Both the position numbers and the translations under genes were made by a program. The notes beneath the pieces were generated by a model. The model made no database searches and was not told where the DNA came from. It saw nothing but the letters and a program-made list of their open reading frames with translations. 64,000 nt of DNA, from contig NZ_OCMT01000002.1 in the NCBI RefSeq assembly GCF_900215335.1, positions 868,001-932,000 of the forward strand. The letters run 5' to 3'. Source of the stretch: Pedobacter xixiisoli. Its GTDB lineage: Bacteria > Bacteroidota > Bacteroidia > Sphingobacteriales > Sphingobacteriaceae. Of the stretch, positions 18,699 to 27,318 are shown one piece after another (the first letter of the stretch is position 1; the number at the start of each line of letters is the position of its first letter).

Positions 18699-20453
18699 TT
18701 AATGATTTTGAGACTTTATTGTACTTATGATCTTTTCGTAAACATCTTGAGGAAATACAGAAGGCTGCCCATACCAAAAGAAAGAACCATAACCTTCATA
18801 GGTACCTGATTTTATGTGTTTTGAAGTAGGCAAATAGCTCGATACATCGTTACTGTATCCTGCTACGCTGACCAATTTCCCTGGCCATAATTGTTTAATC
18901 CCAATACTGTAATCTGTTACAACTTCCCTAGAAAGACCTATCAGTTTCCAATTGCCGATATTGATTGTTTGGATATATACGGGCATACTTGCCGGCATTG
19001 TGTTAGTTTTGCTACGCTTTAGCATTAAATCTGCCCAACGTACATTTTTTTCATCCTCCACATTGCCTTTACCATTATCGTTAGTTTTTCTAAAAGCGAG
19101 AATACGCTCATCGCTCCATTTGTTAACAGCAAAATTGATAGAATCTAAGTAGAAGCTAATTTTACCCTTTAACTGTTGCATGGGTTCTTTCAACACACCC
19201 TTCACATCGGCAGCTAAATCAGCTCCAGTTTGCTTATAGTCTGAACTTACTGGATTGATGTCTCCACCACAACCTTGAATAAACATGGCTTCATCCAATA
19301 CCGCTTCCTGTTTAAGCAGGTTTCTGGTAACTGCAGGATAATTAGCACTCAAGGTAAATCCTTCAGTGCCATCATTTTTAAATACTGGATGACATCCAGT
19401 TAAAAACAGCGCTGTTTTTTGTTTATCTTTGTTGCGTTCAATGTTAAGTACATCTACATCGTTATCATAAGTAGCCGCAGCACCTTCGAGACTTCTATTT
19501 TTACCGATGGCCGTTTTGCCTCTACCAAAAGAAAGCATGGAAGGTTTTCTATTTTTCATTGCGCTGTTAATTACGCTAATTAAGGCTGGCTTAAGTACGT
19601 TGTTTAAGTAAGCAGAATCAGGAAGTTGATGTGTACCCCAAGTAGTCCAGTCTTGCGTTGATGGTGCGAAGTGGGTATGTGAGGCATTAATTAATATTGC
19701 TGATGGCAGGATTTGATGCTTCTTATAGATTTCCTGTTTTACTTTAGCAATAAAATCTTGATTAAAGCCACAAACATCGGCACCAACAATAACCACCGTT
19801 TCTTGTCCCGCAGAAATGGCTACAGCACTCACAGCAAGTGTGCCATCCATTCTTTGTTGCCCCTCAAAAACTACATTATTAGCGTCTACCCCATATAGTT
19901 TATCTTTAACAACGGTAATGGCTTTTAAATGAACATCATAGGTTAATCCGTTAAATTTTGCAATTTTTATCCAAGTTGCATTGTTATTGTCCAAGTTATA
20001 GCGGAAGATTTCATCATTTGCGGTTAGCACAAGTAATCTTCCCTTATAATTAGTTAAGCTGATTACACCTTCCAATTTGGAATGTAGTTTCCATAATGGT
20101 GATTTTCCGCCTACTACAGCAGAATTTATGTTACCATTTTGGTCTACAGCGTATATCGTTCGTTTTACTTTGGTAAAAGCAATGCCATTCGGAGCAAGTT
20201 TTCTCCATTTCTGCAGTTGCTTTGAAGATGAAATTAAGCTTTTAAAATTCACATCAGTCCTTATCCATTCTAGACTAAAACGTCCTCCTCTTGGATAACC
20301 ATAGCCAGCAAGAGCAAGAGAGAAAGGATGAAATTTAGGTTCTATGCTTGCTGTCGCCGTTCCGGCGAGATAAACGTCCTGCCCTTTGATCGGGCTATTG
20401 ACAAGACCAACAAAGAACATCAGGATTAAAATGAGCTGATATTGAAATTTCAT
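18699..20453 (-). CDS. Neutral/alkaline ceramidase-like protein with an inserted repeat region
   Basis: This is a 584-residue secreted protein (signal peptide, residues 1-24, ending IKGQ). Residues about 27-55 (GTATASIEP, LALAGYGYPRGGRF) and from about 190 onward (VVIVGADVCGF, ILINASHTHFAPS, ALFLTGCHPVF, MFIQGCGGDINPVS) match the neutral ceramidase N-terminal domain, including the His-rich zinc region. Between them lies an unusual insert of about 130 residues made of three repeats that read like propeller blades (RTIYAVDQNGNI, GRLLVLTANDEIFRY, DKLYGVDANNVVFEG). Neutral ceramidases split N-acyl groups from sphingolipids; here the role could be de-acylation of a lipid or amide on the glycan. 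The function is inferred only. Confidence 0.82.
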   Translation of the reverse strand: MKFQYQLILILMFFVGLVNSPIKGQDVYLAGTATASIEPKFHPFSLALAGYGYPRGGRFSLEWIRTDVNFKSLISSSKQLQKWRKLAPNGIAFTKVKRTIYAVDQNGNINSAVVGGKSPLWKLHSKLEGVISLTNYKGRLLVLTANDEIFRYNLDNNNATWIKIAKFNGLTYDVHLKAITVVKDKLYGVDANNVVFEGQQRMDGTLAVSAVAISAGQETVVIVGADVCGFNQDFIAKVKQEIYKKHQILPSAILINASHTHFAPSTQDWTTWGTHQLPDSAYLNNVLKPALISVINSAMKNRKPSMLSFGRGKTAIGKNRSLEGAAATYDNDVDVLNIERNKDKQKTALFLTGCHPVFKNDGTEGFTLSANYPAVTRNLLKQEAVLDEAMFIQGCGGDINPVSSDYKQTGADLAADVKGVLKEPMQQLKGKISFYLDSINFAVNKWSDERILAFRKTNDNGKGNVEDEKNVRWADLMLKRSKTNTMPASMPVYIQTINIGNWKLIGLSREVVTDYSIGIKQLWPGKLVSVAGYSNDVSSYLPTSKHIKSGTYEGYGSFFWYGQPSVFPQDVYEKIISTIKSQNH

Positions 20454-20468
20454 GTGCCTATGATGATA

Positions 20469-22334
20469 TTATGGATGTACAAATAAGGTAGTTGTAGTTA
20501 CACTGCGCTTCCCAGACGGAGTTATTACTACAGATTTCATTTCTCTTTTTTCACCCGGATGAAGTATAATATCAATTGGCTTTTCATACAGATAATCTGT
20601 CTCTCTTGCATCTTGTCCTTCGAAATTGTAGTAGATCTTCGCTCCTTCTACAGGTACTTTGAGTTTGATTTTAAATACTGAACCTTTTAAAGTAGTATCA
20701 GCCACACCAATAGGACCTGGAACGCGATATATTTTATCTGTTTGATCTAATTGAAGTAAATGTTTGGGCAAACGATGTTCAAAAAAGCTGATTGAATCTT
20801 TCTGTGAAGGATTTGTCCAAGCAATTTCTGCCAGCGCCATTAAACGGGGATAGAGCATATATTCTACTTTGCGATAGGTATCCATGTGTTCTGTCCATAT
20901 TGCTGCCTCTACACCAACAATGTGTTTTTGCTGTGCTTGCGACAAGGTTTTTGGTGTTGGATCATAAGCATAAACCTTTTCCAAGTTATTATAGCCCCAA
21001 GCAATGGCCAAGGGTTCGAGTGCTCGTTTACCTTGAATGAAGTCAAAATAAACATGAGACATTGGCGACATCACTACATCGTGGTTCTGCTGTGCAGCTT
21101 TAATGCCTTCTTCAATACTGCGCCAAGCCATTACTGTTGCATTTGGAGCAAGCCCCCCTTCTAAAATTTCATCCCAACCAATAATTTTCCTGCCTTTGGC
21201 ATTTACAAATTTTTCAATCCTTTTTACAAAGTAACTCTGTAGTTCATCTTCATTTTTAAGGTTTTGGTCCTTAATCCGCTTCTGGCAATATTTACAGGCC
21301 TGCCAACGTTTTTTAGGGCATTCATCTCCACCAATGTGAATATATGGCGAGGGGAACAATGCCATTACTTCCGTTAGCACATCTTCTAAGAAGCTGAATG
21401 TATTTTCTTTTCCTGCACAATAAACATCGTCATATATTCCCCAGTTTTCGGCTACCTTAAACGGCCCTGGATTATCCCCACACGCCAATTCAGGATAAGA
21501 GGCTAATGCTGCAACGGAATGTCCTGGCAGTTCAATTTCTGGAATTACCGTCACTTGCCTTTCTGCTGCAAAGGCTACAACTTCTTTTATTTCTTCTTGA
21601 GTATAAAATCCACCGTAAGGAAGATGATCCTGTCCACTCAAAGAATCTACGTAATGACTGATCTGTGAGCTGGCCCTATAGGCACCTACACTGGTTAGCT
21701 TAGGATACTTTTTAATTTCTATACGCCATCCGTGATCTTCTGTAAGGTGCCAGTGATACACATTCATCTTGTATTTGGCCAGCATTTCTATCTGGCTTTT
21801 AATAAAGGATACTGGATAGATATGGTAGCCAACATCTTGCATAATACCACGATAGGCATACCTCGGCTTATCGCTAATCAATACACCTGGCACTTGTAAC
21901 TTCTGCCCATCTACCTTAATTAACTGCATTAAGGTTTGTAGCCCGTAAAATAGCCCAGCTTCTTCTCCGATTATCTGCACAAGCCCTGCCTCCGAGTTCA
22001 ATTGATAAGCTTCCTTTTCTGTTTGTTTATTATAACGGAAAGCAATTACGGAAGCTTGTTTATTCTGAAGTTCTTTAACTACAGGCAACTTTAAACCATA
22101 GCTTTTTAAAAGATAATCTCTTAAAATAAGCGCTGTTTTTTTGGATTGCTCGTTTGAATAAACAAGTTGTGTATTTGCACCGATTACAAAATTACCTTTC
22201 TTCAACGTAACACTTTCTGGGGCTGGTATAATGCCTAAATCGGCTGGGTTATTCTGTGAGTACGCAGTAACCGTACAGAGTAGCAAACAAATGAGTAGGT
22301 ACTTCAAAATATGGTATTTGAATAAATTAAACAT
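20469..22334 (-). CDS. Beta-N-acetylhexosaminidase, GH20
   Basis: This 621-residue secreted enzyme has a signal peptide (residues 1-27), a GH20b domain (about 30-150), the GH20 barrel from about 155 (RGIMQDVGYHIYPVSFIKSQI, WHLTEDHGWRIEIKKYP) and a C-terminal beta-rich domain after about 515. The catalytic Asp-Glu pair is in HIGGDECPKKRW, and the substrate-binding Trp residues are in MAWRS and EAAIWTEHM. It removes terminal beta-linked GlcNAc or GalNAc using substrate-assisted catalysis. Its ATG overlaps the end of murQ by 8 bases, so the two are translationally coupled. Confidence 0.96.
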   Translation of the reverse strand: MFNLFKYHILKYLLICLLLCTVTAYSQNNPADLGIIPAPESVTLKKGNFVIGANTQLVYSNEQSKKTALILRDYLLKSYGLKLPVVKELQNKQASVIAFRYNKQTEKEAYQLNSEAGLVQIIGEEAGLFYGLQTLMQLIKVDGQKLQVPGVLISDKPRYAYRGIMQDVGYHIYPVSFIKSQIEMLAKYKMNVYHWHLTEDHGWRIEIKKYPKLTSVGAYRASSQISHYVDSLSGQDHLPYGGFYTQEEIKEVVAFAAERQVTVIPEIELPGHSVAALASYPELACGDNPGPFKVAENWGIYDDVYCAGKENTFSFLEDVLTEVMALFPSPYIHIGGDECPKKRWQACKYCQKRIKDQNLKNEDELQSYFVKRIEKFVNAKGRKIIGWDEILEGGLAPNATVMAWRSIEEGIKAAQQNHDVVMSPMSHVYFDFIQGKRALEPLAIAWGYNNLEKVYAYDPTPKTLSQAQQKHIVGVEAAIWTEHMDTYRKVEYMLYPRLMALAEIAWTNPSQKDSISFFEHRLPKHLLQLDQTDKIYRVPGPIGVADTTLKGSVFKIKLKVPVEGAKIYYNFEGQDARETDYLYEKPIDIILHPGEKREMKSVVITPSGKRSVTTTTLFVHP

Positions 22335-23145
22335 GTTTTTTCATTATACTTTCCATGGCTTCCTTCACACTACCATGCTCCAATAAGATTGATTTCGCTT
22401 CGTCGTAATTTTCTATTTCAGCTTTTTGCATCAACATTTTAACCCCGCGATCCAGAATTTTGTCGTTGATGAGTTTTACATTCACCATGTTATTACCTTC
22501 AATTCGTCCAATTCTGATCATAACTGTAGTAGAGATCATATCGAATAACATTTTCTGCGCTGTTCCGCATTTCATTCTTGTGCTTCCTGTAATAAATTCT
22601 GGACCTGTAATCACCTCAACTGGATAATCTGCATGCTCGGCGATAGGTGAAGAAGGATTGCTTACAATACATCCTGTGGTGATATTCAATGACCTACATT
22701 TTTTGAGACCTTCTAACACAAATGGAGTAGTTCCACTGGCCGAAATACCAACCACGATGTCGTTAGCATTTATTCCTGCCTCTACCAAGGCATTCCATCC
22801 TTCTTCAAGCTCATCTTCTTTTTCTTCTAACGCATCAGCCATTCGGTCGATACCACCGGCAAGAACTGAATTATAAATGCCTTCAGGCAGACCATAGGTG
22901 GTTGGAAGTTCAATTACATCTAATACTGATAAACGACCACCGCTACCGGCCCCAAGGTAAAACATTCTTCCCCCAGCGTTCAATTTATCAACTATAGCTG
23001 AAATTAGCTTGTTTATACTTGGAAGTTGTCCTTCTATAACTTTGGCCACTTTAGCATCTTCTTGGTTAATGTACCTTGTCAATTCTTCTACCGACTTGGT
23101 TTCTAAATGGTCATACAAGGATGGCTGTTCTGTAATTCGTGTCAT
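22327..23145 (-). CDS. murQ: N-acetylmuramic acid 6-phosphate etherase
   Basis: This cytoplasmic enzyme splits MurNAc-6-phosphate into GlcNAc-6-phosphate and D-lactate. The start is placed at 23145 because MTRITEQPSLYDHLE is the usual beginning of the family; the frame is open further upstream but those residues have no match. It gives 272 residues. The SIS domain is clear (LGAGSGGRLSVLDVIELP, VVGISASGTTPFVLEGL, GPEFITGSTRMKCGTAQKM). Its presence in a PUL next to GH20 and GH89 suggests that muropeptide sugars, or their GlcNAc-6-phosphate product, enter the same pathway. No MurNAc kinase is visible nearby. Confidence 0.95.
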   Translation of the reverse strand: MTRITEQPSLYDHLETKSVEELTRYINQEDAKVAKVIEGQLPSINKLISAIVDKLNAGGRMFYLGAGSGGRLSVLDVIELPTTYGLPEGIYNSVLAGGIDRMADALEEKEDELEEGWNALVEAGINANDIVVGISASGTTPFVLEGLKKCRSLNITTGCIVSNPSSPIAEHADYPVEVITGPEFITGSTRMKCGTAQKMLFDMISTTVMIRIGRIEGNNMVNVKLINDKILDRGVKMLMQKAEIENYDEAKSILLEHGSVKEAMESIMKKHV

Positions 23146-23182
23146 ATGTGTTATTTTAATTGTCAAAGTATATTTATAGATT

Positions 23183-24277
23183 TTAGAATTCAGGTCCTTT
23201 TCGAAGGATATCACCTGGAATTTCATTTTCGATAACTGGCCAATCGCCAACCCAGTTAATTTTATCGAGCATTAAGGTGCGGCGACTAGCACCACCTGGT
23301 ACAATGGGATTTGATTTTAGAATAGCATGATATAAAAGCCAATCGACTCCATTTTTATCTGCTATAATTCTTGAGTTATGTCCTGGTCCGGCATATTTAT
23401 CGCTACCAGAAATAAGCAGTGTTCCATTGCCCCTTTCTACGATGTTACGTCCATCTTTATCCAAGTATGGACCTAATAAAGACGTAGAACGTGCAACTCG
23501 TACCTGATAGGTACTAGCCGAACCATTACAACAACTTCCCTTAGAGCCGAAGAAATAATAATAATTCTTTCTTTTATGGATCATTACGGCCTCAAAATCT
23601 CCCGCTGCAATTTTCACCTTGTTGGCTAAATTCTTTATCGAAAAGCCATCGTCCGCTAACTCTAAAGCATAAGTTCCTTGATTTAAAGCGGTGCTGAAGC
23701 TACCAAAAAAGAGATATTTTTTGTCAGCATCAGCTAAGTAAAAAGGGTCGATGGTATTCGGTACACCCACTTCATTGCTAAGGAACAGCTTACCTTTATC
23801 TACAAATGGCCCTGCAGGACTATTCGCTATAGCCACTCCTATTCCTGGATTTGTATCTCCCCAAACTGAATAGGAATAGTAGAGGTAGTATTTGTTGTCG
23901 ATAAACACTACATCTGGTGCCCAAATACCACCATCTGTCTTCCATTGTGGCTTTGTGGTAAAGGCGTTTCCCATTACCGTCCATTTAATCAAATCTAAAG
24001 ACCTGATTACCGGAACTAACCTATTGCCCTGCCCATCGCCCCAATTATCTTCCGTTCCATATCCGTAAAACCATCCATCTGCCGCTTTAATGATAGACGG
24101 GTCGGCTAATACAGGTTCAAAAACTGGGTTGTTAAACTGTACGGGCTGAGTTGGCAATGGTTTCTCCTCCTCCTTTTTGTCAGGTTCGTTACTTTTGCTA
24201 CAAGCTGAGAACATGAGGAATAGGAAGACATAGTGTATCACACTTTTCCGTAAAGCTTGAAATTGCTTAATTGTCAT
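23183..24277 (-). CDS. Glycoside hydrolase family 43 lipoprotein
   Basis: This 364-residue lipoprotein has the lipobox MFSAC near residue 26 and a short linker rich in Glu and Lys. The GH43 residues are the base Asp in VLADPSIIKAADGWFYGYG, the Asp in NTIDPFYLADADKKYLFFGS, and the acid Glu in AGDFEAVMIHKRKNYYYFFG. A GPGHNSRI segment follows. It resembles the arabinan endo-1,5-arabinanase side of the family, but members also act on galactans, so the substrate is open. It starts one base after the tachylectin-type gene. Confidence 0.9.
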   Translation of the reverse strand: MTIKQFQALRKSVIHYVFLFLMFSACSKSNEPDKKEEEKPLPTQPVQFNNPVFEPVLADPSIIKAADGWFYGYGTEDNWGDGQGNRLVPVIRSLDLIKWTVMGNAFTTKPQWKTDGGIWAPDVVFIDNKYYLYYSYSVWGDTNPGIGVAIANSPAGPFVDKGKLFLSNEVGVPNTIDPFYLADADKKYLFFGSFSTALNQGTYALELADDGFSIKNLANKVKIAAGDFEAVMIHKRKNYYYFFGSKGSCCNGSASTYQVRVARSTSLLGPYLDKDGRNIVERGNGTLLISGSDKYAGPGHNSRIIADKNGVDWLLYHAILKSNPIVPGGASRRTLMLDKINWVGDWPVIENEIPGDILRKGPEF

Positions 24278-24278
24278 T

Positions 24279-25478
24279 TTATTTTTTTAATGGCCAAAAA
24301 CCAATTGGATTAAATTTATATCTCCAAAGATCACCTGCCGCATCTAAGGCAAGTAGATCTTTACCTGCCGAAAATACCGTTGTGTACATGTCCCAGCCGC
24401 TGCCTACTTTGAGCTTATTTCCAAACGTACCATCTTCAGCTAAGGGAAACTGGTACATATCACCATTAGCCTCAATGGCTAATAACGAATTTTCATATGG
24501 TATAACTTGCGTAAAAACTCCCCATCCACTACCAATGGTTTTGATTCTACCGAAATCAAAATTACCAGCAGCATCCAGTGGGTACATCGCCATATTTCCC
24601 GCACCATCAATTCCAAGCAATGCACCTTTATAAGGGATGATCTTTGTAAAAATTCCCCAACCATAGCCTATGGTTTTGCTCGCTCCGAAATTGCCATTTT
24701 TATCAATAACGTACTGTGCAATATCGCCCCCACCAGCAGCAAACCTTGCAATTAAACGATCGCCTCCGTAGTAAAAAACGGCATTAAATATATTCCACCC
24801 TACTCCAATTTGGCGTGGCGCACTAAATGTGCCGTCAGTATTGGCAGGGTAAAGCAATAATGCACCATTTGGACTTTTACCGATGATATCTCCATTAAAA
24901 TCGAAAAATGTAACACCTGCGTTAGCGCCAAAAGCATAGGCTTTATCACGAGGCACTTCGCCAGGGGCATAAGAGCCGGTAATAAGGAAATAAGTGGTAT
25001 TTAAGCTAGAGTTCACTTTGGCATCTGCTTCTGTAATGCTAACCGGAAGTAAATAAGATTGGAATGGCTGGATAAAGCCCTGGGTTTTAATGGTCAGACT
25101 TAGAACGCCCGTATTCTTGCTTCCCTCTTTTATTCTTGCTTCTGGATTAACCAGCGTATAGCTGCCAGCGGGCATTGGTTGATAACTTGTACCATTCTTT
25201 AGGTTAAATTCATTTACCAATGCTTCGTTAACCCCAAATTTTATATTGATATTGTTCTTGTTGTCTAAGCTTCCACCAAGGTAGGCACTGTAATTTAGCG
25301 TGTAAACCGAAGGGGTTATACTTATGCTGTTAACTATTGGATTAGCAACCGCCTGGGGCATATAAAGGTTTGAATAATTCTCGGCACCCTGAATGTTTAA
25401 ATCAACATCAACCTTTTTACTGCATCCTGCTAGCAACACACAGATAATGTAGGATGAAATCTGTAATATCTTTTTCAT
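24279..25478 (-). CDS. Surface lipoprotein with DUF1735-type domain and five-bladed tachylectin-like propeller
   Basis: This is a lipoprotein of about 399 residues; the ATG at 25478 is used because it opens a clean lipoprotein signal (MKKILQISSYIICVLLAGC). Residues about 20-165 form a DUF1735/BT_3987-like domain usual in SusE-position proteins. From about 190 to the end are five repeats of 45-48 residues containing GW(N/G/D)xF/Y...LLAxD/E.xGxxxxY, the pattern of the tachylectin-2 propeller, whose animal prototype binds GlcNAc and GalNAc. In the third position of a PUL with GH89, GH20 and murQ it is most likely a surface glycan-binding protein for N-acetylhexosamine ends. Confidence 0.85.
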   Translation of the reverse strand: MKKILQISSYIICVLLAGCSKKVDVDLNIQGAENYSNLYMPQAVANPIVNSISITPSVYTLNYSAYLGGSLDNKNNINIKFGVNEALVNEFNLKNGTSYQPMPAGSYTLVNPEARIKEGSKNTGVLSLTIKTQGFIQPFQSYLLPVSITEADAKVNSSLNTTYFLITGSYAPGEVPRDKAYAFGANAGVTFFDFNGDIIGKSPNGALLLYPANTDGTFSAPRQIGVGWNIFNAVFYYGGDRLIARFAAGGGDIAQYVIDKNGNFGASKTIGYGWGIFTKIIPYKGALLGIDGAGNMAMYPLDAAGNFDFGRIKTIGSGWGVFTQVIPYENSLLAIEANGDMYQFPLAEDGTFGNKLKVGSGWDMYTTVFSAGKDLLALDAAGDLWRYKFNPIGFWPLKK

Positions 25479-25504
25479 GATTTGTTTTTTAATATATAAT
25501 TCAA

Positions 25505-27310
25505 TTACCATCCTGGGTTTTGTACCATACTTGCATTTTTATCAATCTCATCTTGCGGAATGGGAAACAAATAATGTTTTGGAGTTTGAAAAACCCTAGT
25601 TTCTATTACCTTACGCTGATAGAAATTATCATCCTTTAGGTTGGTACCTGCAGAAATATTCATACCGTAAACCTTGGCTCTATCGGTCTGTTCGGCAATT
25701 TTCCACCTGTGGCAATCAAAATATCGATGAGTTTCAAAGGCCAATTCAACCCTTCGTTCATTTCTAATACGTGCACGCATAGTTTCTTTAGTTAAAGTAG
25801 TGGGCAACGAGGGCATACCAGCCCTGTTTCGAATTGCATTCATTGCTGTATAGACACCGTTTAGTGGACCTTGAGCTTCATTTAATGCCTCTGCGTAATT
25901 CAGGTACATTTCACCCAGGCGAAAAAATATCCATGTTTTAAGTGAGTAACGTTGTTGTGTGAGACTTACTCCTGGGTCGATAAATTTTTTAAGTAGATAG
26001 CCTGTAGTATTGTAATCGCGGCCAGCATTACCTCTACCGTCTGCCCCTGTTTGCCAAAACTGCACTCTCCTGTCTATAAAAAATGCACCGTTGAAATTAA
26101 TGGTTGCATAAAAACGAGGGTCACGGCCAACATACATATTTCTTGTACCATCTAGCCATCTGCCAGTAGGTTCATTGCCAACGGCATAACCAGCTTCTTG
26201 GTAACCCGATGCAGAATTTATGATAGGCGAATCATCTGTATTGTAACCTGTAATTGGAGCAATGCCATTATCCATTTCGTAAGCGTCTATCTGTCCCTGG
26301 GTCGGGTTCCATCCATTCCAACCTCCTAAACTACCAGGGAACGCACATTTTTCCATCCAGGCGTCTCTTCCCGAGTTTCTGGCAAATAATACTTCAGGGT
26401 TATTGTTCTCTATAAATAATTGTTGGTAATTTTTTACAGGGTCTGCATAGTCCTTAAACAGATGATAACCTGCTGCCTCGCATTTGGCTATACAATCTTC
26501 GGCTGCCTGCGCTGCAAGGGCCCACTTATTTTCATCATATTGTTGGGAGAATAATTTGGTTCCCTGATTGTCGGCAAACGATTTGTATTCGGGGTTGCCA
26601 TTCCATAAAGGACTGGCATTGTACAGTAGCACCCTAGCTTTAAGTGCCAATGCCGCAGCCGCACTTGGTCTTCCCAAATCACGATTTTCTACAACATTCA
26701 TCGGCAGCAACGCCACTGCCCTGTTGCATTCATCTACAACAAACTTCACACATAAATCTAAAGGCTTACGGCGAATTTTACTGAAATCATCACCAACTCC
26801 TGCACTATAATCCATAATCGGCACAGGTCCATAAATCCTCATTAATTGGAAGTGATAGAATGCACGAAGAAAGACAGCCTCACCAATCCATCGATCTTTT
26901 GTGGTTTGCGTAAACTCTGCGGATAGAGGTGTGATGTTGATATGTTCTAAAAATATATTAGACTTTCTAATCCCCTCGTACATGTTCTTGTAAATCTGCC
27001 CAGCAACGTTAAAAGAATTCCATGCACCCTTATTCATCAGTTTTGGAAATTTCTCTGGCCAAGGAATATTCATTTCGTCTGAAGCCACAATGAATGGATT
27101 TACATCAGCCAAATCTGTAAAGTATATTTCATTAGGGAGACCAGCATAAATATCAACCAAGAAAGCTTCGGCATATTTGCGCTGCTTAAATGCCTCTTCA
27201 ATGGTGATATCTTCATCAGGCTGTTTATCCAAAAAATCTTTTTGGCAACCACTAATTAGACCTAACTGTATTATAAGTAAGCTACAGATGATATATTTTA
27301 GTTTTTTCAT
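25505..27310 (-). CDS. RagB/SusD family nutrient-binding outer-membrane lipoprotein
   Basis: This 601-residue SusD has the lipidated Cys at residue 22 (GLISGCQKDFLDKQPDE, a textbook SusD start). Further signs are a TPR-like helical core (RWIGEAVFLRAFYHFQLMRIYGPVP), the segment LGEMYLNYAEALNEAQGP, the FETHRYFDCHRWK segment and the finish KHYLFPIPQDEI / NPGW. At about 600 residues it is a long SusD, with extra loops around the binding face. It follows the SusC gene by 8 bases and should cap that receptor. Confidence 0.95.
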   Translation of the reverse strand: MKKLKYIICSLLIIQLGLISGCQKDFLDKQPDEDITIEEAFKQRKYAEAFLVDIYAGLPNEIYFTDLADVNPFIVASDEMNIPWPEKFPKLMNKGAWNSFNVAGQIYKNMYEGIRKSNIFLEHINITPLSAEFTQTTKDRWIGEAVFLRAFYHFQLMRIYGPVPIMDYSAGVGDDFSKIRRKPLDLCVKFVVDECNRAVALLPMNVVENRDLGRPSAAAALALKARVLLYNASPLWNGNPEYKSFADNQGTKLFSQQYDENKWALAAQAAEDCIAKCEAAGYHLFKDYADPVKNYQQLFIENNNPEVLFARNSGRDAWMEKCAFPGSLGGWNGWNPTQGQIDAYEMDNGIAPITGYNTDDSPIINSASGYQEAGYAVGNEPTGRWLDGTRNMYVGRDPRFYATINFNGAFFIDRRVQFWQTGADGRGNAGRDYNTTGYLLKKFIDPGVSLTQQRYSLKTWIFFRLGEMYLNYAEALNEAQGPLNGVYTAMNAIRNRAGMPSLPTTLTKETMRARIRNERRVELAFETHRYFDCHRWKIAEQTDRAKVYGMNISAGTNLKDDNFYQRKVIETRVFQTPKHYLFPIPQDEIDKNASMVQNPGW

Positions 27311-27318
27311 GTTCAGTT

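Noticed and set aside
23146..23250. Longer N-terminus for murQ
   Set aside because: The extra 35 residues overlap the GH43 gene and have no match, while MTRITEQPSLYDHLE is the usual start.
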